Of a stretch of 5,615 nt of DNA, positions 1-5,339 are shown piece after piece. The position numbers were made by a program, and so were the translations under genes. The stretch covers positions 1 through 5,615 of the forward strand of contig JAVVFH010000230.1 in the NCBI GenBank assembly GCA_032250585.1, given 5' to 3'. Source of the DNA: JAVVFH01 sp032250585 (GTDB taxonomy: Bacteria > Pseudomonadota > Gammaproteobacteria > Xanthomonadales > SZUA-36). Under the pieces are notes generated by a model. That model ran no database searches, was not told the DNA's origin, and saw only the letters and a program-made list of their open reading frames with translations. The number at the start of each line of letters is the position of its first letter. Position 1 is the first letter of the stretch.

Positions 1-722
1 CCCGGATCGGCGAGCAGCGCTTCATAGCTGCCGTATGCGGTGGGGATGTCCCACTCCTTGGCGTAAGCCTGTGCCTTGTCCAGGCTGCGGTTGACAATCA
101 GCAGGTTCGCGATGCCGTGATCGCGCAAGTACCGCCCACACAGCTGGATCATTTCCCCGGCGCCCACCAGAACGACCGTCTTCGTGCTGATATCACCGAA
201 AATCTGTCGAGCCAGGACGACTGCCGTATAAGCAACGGAGACCGGGTGCTCGTTGATGCCGGAATGAGTGCGGATCGTTTTGGCGGCGGCGAAGGTATGC
301 TGGAAAAGGCGGTCGAGTACCCGGCCCATGCTGCCTGCCTCGTGAGCCAGTTGCCAGGCTTCTTTTAACTGCCCCAGTATCTGTGTCTCACCAACCACCA
401 GTGAGTCGAGCCCGCTGGCCACCCGGATCAGGTGGCGCGCGACGTCCTCGCCCTGGTATGCGTAGAAATACCCGTCGAGTTCGCCTGCCGCTATTCCGTT
501 GACCTCATGAACCCATTCAAGAGCCTGATCCGCTCCGAAGCCGGATGAGAGGCAATAAATTTCCATCCGGTTGCAGGTGCCGAGGATGGCGACTTCTTCC
601 ATTCCCGGCATGGAAAACAGCGCACGGACACGGTCGGCGAAGTCCGACTGCGTAATGGCCACCTTTTCCCTGATCTCTATCGGGGCGGTGTGGTGACTGA
701 TTCCAATTGTAAAAAGAGGCAT
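1..722 (-). CDS. hemA: Glutamyl-tRNA reductase HemA, N-terminal part (3' end outside window)
   Basis: HemA reduces glutamyl-tRNA(Glu) with NADPH to glutamate-1-semialdehyde, the first committed step of the C5 tetrapyrrole (heme) pathway in the cytoplasm. Reading leftward from the ATG at 722-720 gives 240 uninterrupted codons. They begin MPLFTIGISHHTAP, which aligns residue for residue with the E. coli start MTLLALGINHKTAP. The catalytic cysteine is Cys50 in GTCNRMEIY, the same position as in E. coli. The family motif ASGLDSLVVGETQILGQ ends at about residue 118, and the NADPH-binding glycine motif VLVGAGEM lies near 184-191. The family is about 420 residues long, so a little over half is present. 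No good Shine-Dalgarno sequence precedes the ATG, but alignment fixes the start. The gene is divergent from the TPR lipoprotein gene; in many gammaproteobacteria prfA follows hemA, but that would lie outside the window. No frameshift or missing key residue is seen. Confidence 0.97.
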   Translation of the reverse strand, partial: MPLFTIGISHHTAPIEIREKVAITQSDFADRVRALFSMPGMEEVAILGTCNRMEIYCLSSGFGADQALEWVHEVNGIAAGELDGYFYAYQGEDVARHLIRVASGLDSLVVGETQILGQLKEAWQLAHEAGSMGRVLDRLFQHTFAAAKTIRTHSGINEHPVSVAYTAVVLARQIFGDISTKTVVLVGAGEMIQLCGRYLRDHGIANLLIVNRSLDKAQAYAKEWDIPTAYGSYEALLADP

Positions 723-810
723 GAAGTTTCGTGTTTCACACAGCGCCGTGATTCTGCGGGTCGTCCGGATTTTTATCAAGCCGCGGCAGCTTGCATCTGG
801 TCACCCGGGA

Positions 811-839
811 TTGGTTCAATGGCCCCAAGCGCGTATCCT
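811..839 (+). promoter_or_regulatory. Candidate sigma70 promoter for the TPR lipoprotein-lolB-ispE run
   Basis: A -35-like TTGGTT (811-816, 3 of 6 consensus bases) and a -10-like TATCCT (834-839, 4 of 6) are separated by the optimal 17 bp. Transcription would begin near 845-847, inside the palindrome at 843-862, about 35 nt ahead of the ATG at 882. The position suits a promoter for the rightward genes, but the match is only moderate and no start site is proven by sequence. Confidence 0.35.
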
Positions 840-842
840 GTG

Positions 843-862
843 AGCCTATGAATTCATAGGCT
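843..862. repeat. Perfect 20-bp palindrome in the hemA/TPR gene intergenic region (possible operator)
   Basis: AGCCTATGAA is followed directly by its exact reverse complement TTCATAGGCT, with no mismatch. It begins 4 bp after the candidate -10 box and ends 19 bp before the TPR gene ATG, in a 159-bp divergent intergenic region. By simple arithmetic a perfect 20-bp palindrome is expected about 0.005 times in 5.6 kb of random sequence. It could be a binding site for a dimeric repressor, or in RNA an 8-bp stem with an AATT loop. It lacks a following T-run, so it does not look like an intrinsic terminator. I do not recognise it as the site of a known regulator. Confidence 0.6.
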
Positions 863-881
863 GATTAGGCATTATTGTGAC

Positions 882-2627
882 ATGATCCGACCTGCAAACG
901 GGTGTTGGCTGTTTTTTTTACTGTTGGCGGCTTGCGCGGGCCAGCCGGTTAATGTGGTGGAATCCGCATCAGACCCGGGCAAACCCATTGCTGCGACGCC
1001 GGATCGCGAAGACCGGCCAGCCGTCGTCGAGCTTCCCACCGATGAAGAAGTTATGTATCGGGTATTCGCGGCGGAGGTTTTGGGCGCAGAGGGTGACTTG
1101 CCGGCGGCGGTGGGTGAGTATGTTGCGGCGGCGCTGCAATCTGAAGATCCCAGAATCGCCCAGCGAGCGACCCGGGTCGCGTTTGCGGCACAGGATTGGC
1201 AGCAAGCCGCAATGGCTGCTGACCGCTGGACCGTGCTCGAGCCTGAAAATCCCGCGGCGAAGGAGTCGGCAGTCGTCGCCATGCTGGCGATTGATGATTA
1301 CGCGGGCGCCGAATATCAATTGCTGAAGCTGTTGGAGGTAATGGGCAACAGCCCTGAAGCATGGACGCGGGTGTCGAGTCTGCTGGCGCAGTCGAAAGAC
1401 GCGGAACGTGCTTCGGACGTGCTGGATCACATTCTGGCCACCCACGGCGACAGCGAAAGCGCGGATGCGCTTCACGCGAGGAGCCAACTCGCAGTTCGTT
1501 CCCGGAAAATGGAAAAGGCTTTCGAGTTGGCGCGCCAGGCTGTTGAACTGGAGCCGCAGCGAGTCGAGTTCCTCACCTGGACCGGCCGTGTCGCGCTGAA
1601 TCTCGACCTGGCCGACACCGCAGTGGAATACATACGGCGGGCCTGGCGTCTGCAGCCGGACGATCACGATCTCTCGCTTGCGTATGCGGACCTTTTGGCG
1701 CGTACCGGCAACGAGGAGGCGGCGCGCGACGTGATGGCGACCATGCCGCAGTCGCCCGATGTTATGCTTTCGCGCATTCTTTTTGAACTGGCGGCGGATA
1801 AAAGGGAAAACGCTGAACAACTGTTTGAACAGTTCGGCCGGATCGAATTCGACGACAATCTCGAGCAGTCTTTTTACCAGGCGCAAGCCGCCGAGGCTCT
1901 CGGGTCGTATGAGCGCGCGATCGAACTTTACGGTGCGGTTGATTCCGGCGAACGTGCGTTGCCGGCCGCAATCCGGCGCATCGAACTGATCGCCATAACG
2001 GGTGATTTGGAGAGTGCACGCCAGGAGTTGGCGACCTTGCGTGCTTCGCCCGACGAGGACGCTGCAGAGGAAAGTTGGTTGGCTGAAGCCCGAATCCTGC
2101 GCGAGGTGGGACAGGACAAGGTCGCACTCGAGGTGCTCGACGAAGCGCTGCAACAGTTTCCCGACTCGGTCCCCATCCTGTATTCACATGCCTTGCTAGC
2201 TGCGGAATTGGGCAGGGTCGACCTCGCCGAGCGCGGTTTCAGGCTCATTCTCGCGGAGCAGCCTGAAAATGCGGTAGCGCTCAATGCCCTGGGCTATACG
2301 CTCGCTGATCAGACCGAGCGATACGAGGAGGCAGAGGCTCTGATTCGCCAGGCTTATATACTGCAGCCCAACGAAGCTTCGATCGTCGACAGCATGGGTT
2401 GGATCGCCTACCGCCGCGGCAGGCTCCCGGAGGCTGTGGGATATTTACGCCGCGCCTGGAAACTTGACCGCAATCCGGAAATCGCCGCTCATTTGGGTGA
2501 GGTGCTCTGGAAGCTTGGCAGCAAGCAAGCGGCTCGAGCGGTTTGGCTTGAAGGCCAGGAAGTCGACGCAGAGAACCCGGTTCTCATGGAGACCATCGAG
2601 CGTCTCGACGATGGCTTTGACCGGTAA
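882..2627 (+). CDS. lbcA: LbcA-like TPR-repeat outer-membrane lipoprotein
   Basis: This 581-residue protein begins with a lipoprotein signal peptide: a short N-terminus with one Arg, a hydrophobic stretch at about 8-17, and the lipobox Leu-Ala-Ala-Cys with Cys18 as the lipidated residue. Ala19 follows rather than Asp, so outer-membrane sorting is expected. After a Pro/Asp-rich linker (about 20-50) the chain is helical TPR solenoid. The clearest repeats are near 210-260, 405-440, 465-498 (ALNALGYTLADQ), 499-532 (SMGWIAYRRGRLPEA) and 533-566. By position between hemA and lolB, length and architecture it matches P. aeruginosa PA4667, LbcA. LbcA is the outer-membrane partner of the periplasmic protease CtpA and helps it degrade peptidoglycan cross-link hydrolases. 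That role is inferred here; no ctpA lies in the window. The ATG at 882 is the first usual start after an in-frame TGA at 849; the Shine-Dalgarno sequence is weak (AGG at 867-869). The gene overlaps lolB by 17 nt. A generic TPR lipoprotein is the fallback call. Confidence 0.85.
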   Translation: MIRPANGCWLFFLLLAACAGQPVNVVESASDPGKPIAATPDREDRPAVVELPTDEEVMYRVFAAEVLGAEGDLPAAVGEYVAAALQSEDPRIAQRATRVAFAAQDWQQAAMAADRWTVLEPENPAAKESAVVAMLAIDDYAGAEYQLLKLLEVMGNSPEAWTRVSSLLAQSKDAERASDVLDHILATHGDSESADALHARSQLAVRSRKMEKAFELARQAVELEPQRVEFLTWTGRVALNLDLADTAVEYIRRAWRLQPDDHDLSLAYADLLARTGNEEAARDVMATMPQSPDVMLSRILFELAADKRENAEQLFEQFGRIEFDDNLEQSFYQAQAAEALGSYERAIELYGAVDSGERALPAAIRRIELIAITGDLESARQELATLRASPDEDAAEESWLAEARILREVGQDKVALEVLDEALQQFPDSVPILYSHALLAAELGRVDLAERGFRLILAEQPENAVALNALGYTLADQTERYEEAEALIRQAYILQPNEASIVDSMGWIAYRRGRLPEAVGYLRRAWKLDRNPEIAAHLGEVLWKLGSKQAARAVWLEGQEVDAENPVLMETIERLDDGFDR

Positions 2628-3258
2628 ATACTATCAACTTGCACCCGTCTTGCTTTTGGCGCTATTGACCGCCTGCACGACGACACCCATTCACGAGCTT
2701 GGGTCGGCTGAAGGCGAACGCCTCTACGGGGAGCGGCGCTTGCGGCTTGCCTCGATGAACCAGTGGGAGTTGGAGGGTCGTCTTGCCGTCCGTGATGGCG
2801 ATGAGGGCGGCAGCGGACATCTCACTTGGCGAAACGCGGACGGTGAGAGTGAAATGGATTTCTACGGTGCCTTCGGTCGTGGCGCCTGGCGATTGACAGC
2901 CAATGCCGGTGTCGCTCGGTTGGAACTGGCCGACGGATCGCATTTTCGGGCGAGCAGTGTGGAAGAATTGGTCCGCAACGAAGTCGGATGGGACTTCCCG
3001 GTAGATGCGTTGGCGTGGTGGGTGCGCGGACTCGCGGCACCCGGCAGCTTCAGCCGGCGCGGTATCGATGAAGAGGGCCTGATACGTTCGCTGGAGCAAC
3101 ACGGCTGGGTGATCGAATATCAGCGATACGCCAGCTACGATGACGAAAACTTGCCGATCCGCCTGACGGCGCGCCGCGGCGATTCCAAAATCAAGTTGGT
3201 AATTCGTGACTGGCGGCTTGAAATGGCGTCGTCGCCGGAAATGGCTCGACGTGACTGA
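2611..3258 (+). CDS. lolB: Outer-membrane lipoprotein receptor LolB
   Basis: LolB accepts lipoproteins from the periplasmic carrier LolA and inserts them into the inner leaflet of the outer membrane. It is itself a lipoprotein. The ATG at 2611 gives 215 residues (E. coli 207) with a signal peptide ending in the lipobox Leu-Thr-Ala-Cys, Cys22, followed by Thr. LolB-type features are NQWELEGRLAVRDG (50-63), the loop GAFGRGAW (86-93), a VDALAWWVRGL segment (131-141) and the closing strand KIKLVIRDWRL (193-203). A longer frame opens upstream at 2464, but only the 2611 start puts the signal peptide at the N-terminus. The gene begins inside the last codons of the TPR lipoprotein gene (17-nt overlap) and ends 8 nt into ispE. 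It has no strong ribosome binding site of its own, so translational coupling is likely. The gene order with ispE and prs is the classic lolB setting. Confidence 0.93.
   Translation: MALTGKYYQLAPVLLLALLTACTTTPIHELGSAEGERLYGERRLRLASMNQWELEGRLAVRDGDEGGSGHLTWRNADGESEMDFYGAFGRGAWRLTANAGVARLELADGSHFRASSVEELVRNEVGWDFPVDALAWWVRGLAAPGSFSRRGIDEEGLIRSLEQHGWVIEYQRYASYDDENLPIRLTARRGDSKIKLVIRDWRLEMASSPEMARRD
3237..3240 (+). promoter_or_regulatory. Probable ribosome binding site supporting the GTG start of ispE
   Basis: GGAA lies 10 nt ahead of the GTG at 3251, inside the end of lolB. It is a modest Shine-Dalgarno match. It supports the 3251 start over the earlier in-frame GTG at 3206, which would add 15 residues of Arg/Lys/Trp-rich sequence absent from the family. 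Confidence 0.4.
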
Positions 3259-4096
3259 TTATTGGCCGGCCCCGGCCAAGTTGAATCTTTTTCTTCACGT
3301 CATTGGGCGCAGGGCTGACGGTTATCATGAACTGCAAACTTTGTTCCAGCTTCTCGACTGGGGTGACACAGTGCGCATTCGACCGGTGGACTGCCCGGCG
3401 ATAAGCCGTGCCGGGGCAAATTACCGTGTGCCCGAATCCGAGGATCTGGCGCTGCGCGCTGCGCGACTGCTGCAGGCCGAAACGGGCTGTTGCTGGGGTG
3501 CTGAAATTGAAGTCAACAAACAGATTCCGATGGGCTCCGGAATGGGTGGCGGAAGTTCGGATGCGGCGACTGTGCTGGTGGTTCTAAACAGCCATTGGGG
3601 CTGTCGGTTGAGCCGGGAGGAGCTTGCGTCGATTGGCGGACGCCTTGGTGCAGACGTTCCTTTGTTCGTGCATGGTCGCAGCGCCATCGGCACCGGCCGC
3701 GGCGATGAACTGCAGCCGGTTCGCTTGGGCGAGCGTCATTACGTGCTGGTATTTCCCGATTTTGCGGTGGCGACGGCGGAACTGTTCGCGGCCCCTGACT
3801 TACCGCGCAATACGGTGCCGATAACCACAGAACAGGCGTTGGCTGGTCTGGGCAGGAATGACTTCGAGCCGCTTGTTCGTCAAAAGCACCCGCAGTTTGC
3901 TGGATTGATGCAGGAATTGAGCCATTGGGGCCGCCCGGTTATGACAGGAACCGGCAGCGGAATTTTTATAGCGATGCGCGACGAAATGACGGCAAAGAGG
4001 GCGGCAGCAGAAATGAAATGCCGATATAATGTGCGCGCCGTCAACGGTGTGGATCATTCACCCCTCCAGCAAGCCCTGGATGTTGACGGCGAATGA
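3251..4096 (+). CDS. ispE: 4-diphosphocytidyl-2-C-methyl-D-erythritol kinase IspE
   Basis: IspE phosphorylates the 2-hydroxyl of CDP-methylerythritol with ATP. This is the fourth step of the MEP route to isopentenyl diphosphate, in the cytoplasm. It belongs to the GHMP kinase family. From the GTG at 3251 the protein has 281 residues (E. coli 283). Its start VTDYWPAPAKLNLFLHV aligns without gaps to E. coli MRTQWPSPAKLNLFLYI. Visible motifs are catalytic Lys10 in PAKLN, RADGYHELQT (21-30), the ATP-binding glycine loop PMGSGMGGGSSDAA (93-106), LGADVP with Asp135 corresponding to E. coli Asp141, and the C-terminal GTGSG loop. The gene overlaps the lolB stop by 8 nt and is followed after 11 nt by tRNA-Gln, so it is probably co-transcribed with lolB. 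All key residues are present. Confidence 0.96.
   Translation: MTDYWPAPAKLNLFLHVIGRRADGYHELQTLFQLLDWGDTVRIRPVDCPAISRAGANYRVPESEDLALRAARLLQAETGCCWGAEIEVNKQIPMGSGMGGGSSDAATVLVVLNSHWGCRLSREELASIGGRLGADVPLFVHGRSAIGTGRGDELQPVRLGERHYVLVFPDFAVATAELFAAPDLPRNTVPITTEQALAGLGRNDFEPLVRQKHPQFAGLMQELSHWGRPVMTGTGSGIFIAMRDEMTAKRAAAEMKCRYNVRAVNGVDHSPLQQALDVDGE
4025..4030 (+). promoter_or_regulatory. Possible -10 box for tRNA-Gln/prs inside the 3' end of ispE
   Basis: A consensus TATAAT sits inside ispE, 77 bp before the first base of tRNA-Gln, and is followed by the GC-rich stretch GTGCGCGCCG, as is common in promoters of stable RNA genes. I cannot find a convincing -35 element 16-18 bp upstream (the region reads CGGCAG). 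The hexamer could simply be coding sequence for Arg-Tyr-Asn, so this is a weak candidate. Confidence 0.2.
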
Positions 4097-4107
4097 GTTC
4101 AGATTAC

Positions 4108-4184
4108 TGGGACGTCGCCAAGATGGTTAAGGCACGGGGTTTTGATCCCCGCATGCGCAGGTTCGAGTCCTGCCGTCCCAGCCA
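4108..4184 (+). tRNA. tRNA-Gln (anticodon UUG), CCA encoded
   Basis: The cloverleaf folds completely. The acceptor stem is TGGGACG (4108-4114) with CGTCCCA (4174-4180). The D-stem is GCC (4117-4119) with GGC (4131-4133). The anticodon stem is CGGGG (4135-4139) with CCCCG (4147-4151), around the loop TTTTGAT. The T-stem is GCAGG (4157-4161) with CCTGC (4169-4173), around TTCGAGT. The anticodon is TTG at 4142-4144, reading CAA (and possibly CAG) as glutamine. The weak first pair U1-A72 and discriminator G73 (4181) are known identity elements for E. coli glutaminyl-tRNA synthetase. The 3' CCA (4182-4184) is genomically encoded. The gene lies 11 nt after ispE and 41 nt before the chosen prs start, so it may be cut out of a longer mRNA. 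Confidence 0.97.
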
Positions 4185-4225
4185 CTGAACGCAAGAATGG
4201 CGCAAACAAGACACGGGATGGCATA

Positions 4226-5179
4226 TTGTCGACTCCATCATTGATGATTTTCTCGGGTAACGCCAATCTGAAATTGGCGAGCAGTATCGCTTACGAGCTG
4301 AACGTGCCCATGGGCAAAGCAGTCGTGGGTCACTTCAGTGACGGAGAGGCCATGGTGGAGGTCATGGAAAATGTTCGTGGACGGGACATTTACGTGATTC
4401 AGCCAACCTGTGCGCCCACGGCTGACCACTTCATGGAGTTGCTGGTGATGATCGACGCGATTAAAAGAGCGTCGGCAACCCGCGTCACCGCTGTCATCCC
4501 CTATTTTGGGTATGCCCGGCAGGACCGTCGCCCGCGCTCGGCACGCGTGCCGATTACCGCGAAGGTGGCGGCAAAAATGATTTCGGCGGTCGGTACCGAC
4601 CGCGTGGTTACCGTCGATCTTCATGCGGACCAGATCCAGGGTTTTTTCGACATCCCGGTAGATAATGTCTACGCTTCGCCGCTGACTCTTGCGGATATCT
4701 GGCAACGGCAATCCGGACATGAAGTTGTTGTCGTGTCACCTGACGTAGGCGGCGTTATTCGAGCGCGCGCGATCGCCAAGAGACTTGACGCGGACCTCGC
4801 CATCATCGACAAACGCCGCCCGCGCGCCAATGTGTCGACTGTGATGAATATCATCGGGGACGTCAAGGGTAAATGCTGCGTGTTGGTCGATGACATGGTG
4901 GATACGGCGGGCACGCTGTGTTCCGCTTCGGGAGCATTGAAGGGAGAAGGCGCCACCCGGGTCGTCGCCTATTGCGTTCATCCGGTACTTTCCGGGCCGG
5001 CCGTTGATAATATCGAAAATTCCGAAATGGATGAACTGGTGGTCACCGATACCATTCCGTTGAGCGCGGCGGCTGAGGCCTGCAGCAAGATCCGGCAGTT
5101 GTCGGTGGCCCAGATGCTCGCTGAAACCATTCGCCGCATGGCGCACGGAGAATCTGTAAGCTCCATGTACGTCGACTGA
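4226..5179 (+). CDS. prs: Ribose-phosphate pyrophosphokinase (PRPP synthase) Prs
   Basis: Prs transfers pyrophosphate from ATP to ribose-5-phosphate to make PRPP, the precursor of purines, pyrimidines, NAD, histidine and tryptophan, in the cytoplasm. Numbering from the TTG at 4226 (317 residues; E. coli 315), the motifs are FSDGE (37-41), the ATP-contacting PYFGYARQDRR (92-102), VDLHADQIQGFFD (130-142) with the metal-binding His133, the catalytic flexible loop KRRPRAN (196-202) and the PRPP-binding loop VDDMVDTAGT (221-230). It ends in ESVSSMYVD. The start is uncertain. TTG 4226 has a GGA at 4216-4218 seven bases upstream and gives MSTPSLMIFSGNA, close in length to relatives. ATG 4244 (311 residues) has no visible ribosome binding site and trims the first strand. 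An ATG at 4142 lies inside the tRNA and is not credible. The gene follows tRNA-Gln closely, with no clear promoter of its own between them. Confidence 0.95.
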   Translation: MSTPSLMIFSGNANLKLASSIAYELNVPMGKAVVGHFSDGEAMVEVMENVRGRDIYVIQPTCAPTADHFMELLVMIDAIKRASATRVTAVIPYFGYARQDRRPRSARVPITAKVAAKMISAVGTDRVVTVDLHADQIQGFFDIPVDNVYASPLTLADIWQRQSGHEVVVVSPDVGGVIRARAIAKRLDADLAIIDKRRPRANVSTVMNIIGDVKGKCCVLVDDMVDTAGTLCSASGALKGEGATRVVAYCVHPVLSGPAVDNIENSEMDELVVTDTIPLSAAAEACSKIRQLSVAQMLAETIRRMAHGESVSSMYVD

Positions 5180-5208
5180 TTCCGCTGGCTTCCGTAGCCG
5201 AGAATCCA

Positions 5209-5239
5209 TTGTACTTGCACCTTTCTCTCGGGCTATAAT
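5209..5239 (+). promoter_or_regulatory. Probable sigma70 promoter of rplY
   Basis: A consensus -10 TATAAT is at 5234-5239. The best -35-like hexamer is TTGTAC (5209-5214, spacer 19 bp); TTGCAC (5215-5220) would leave only 13 bp. The bases after the -10, GCCCGGC, form a GC-rich discriminator of the kind associated with ppGpp/DksA control of ribosomal promoters. The -10 is symmetrically flanked by CGGGC (5229-5233) and GCCCG (5240-5244). Transcription would start near 5246, giving a leader of about 94 nt before the rplY ATG. Confidence 0.6.
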
Positions 5240-5245
5240 GCCCGG

Positions 5246-5339
5246 CTTGATTTCTTGGCGTCCTGCCTGGTCGCGGGTCGGACAAAACGGCCAGGTATGG
5301 CCAGTCACCGGCACCGGCCGGGAAAACACGAGGTTCAAA
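5246..5339 (+). other. Predicted rplY mRNA leader with potential stem-loop and short repeats
   Basis: If transcription starts near 5246, this untranslated leader is long for a ribosomal protein mRNA. CCTGGTCG (5266-5273) can pair with CGGCCAGG (5288-5295) in an 8-bp stem containing one G-U pair, with a 14-nt loop. Downstream are two copies of GGCCAG (5289-5294 and 5299-5304), a tandem CACCGG pair (5306-5317) and the palindrome CCGGCCGG (5314-5321). I recognise no known riboswitch or ribosomal-protein leader family. The GC-rich composition makes some pairing expected by chance. Confidence 0.35.
5330..5333 (+). promoter_or_regulatory. Ribosome binding site of rplY
   Basis: GAGG lies 6 nt ahead of the ATG at 5340. 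It is the clearest Shine-Dalgarno sequence in the window and confirms the rplY start. Confidence 0.75.

Noticed and set aside
117..368. An 83-codon plus-strand open frame inside hemA
   Set aside because: It is antisense to conserved HemA motifs including GETQILGQ and has no ribosome binding site or domain.
769..779. An AT-rich patch on the minus strand (TTGATAAAAAT) as a hemA -10 region
   Set aside because: GATAAA matches 4 of 6 consensus bases, but no -35-like hexamer lies 15-19 bp upstream. A TTGAAC further upstream (819-814) has no -10 partner at proper spacing. I cannot support a specific hemA promoter.
969..2153. A 394-codon open frame on the minus strand opposite the TPR lipoprotein gene
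   Set aside because: Its translation is Arg/Gln-rich with no recognisable domain, and it lies wholly antisense to a clear TPR protein in GC-rich DNA, where long antisense frames arise from codon bias.
2464..2610. An upstream extension of lolB
   Set aside because: It would put 49 charged residues ahead of the lipoprotein signal peptide, entirely within another gene's coding region. The ATG at 2611 places the signal peptide correctly.
5180..5205. GGCT-TCCGT-AGCC as an intrinsic terminator after prs
   Set aside because: The stem is only 4 bp and no T-run follows it.
4736..5338. A 200-codon minus-strand open frame opposite the end of prs and the rplY leader
   Set aside because: It has no family resemblance and covers conserved prs codons and the rplY promoter. 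It is best explained as a shadow frame.
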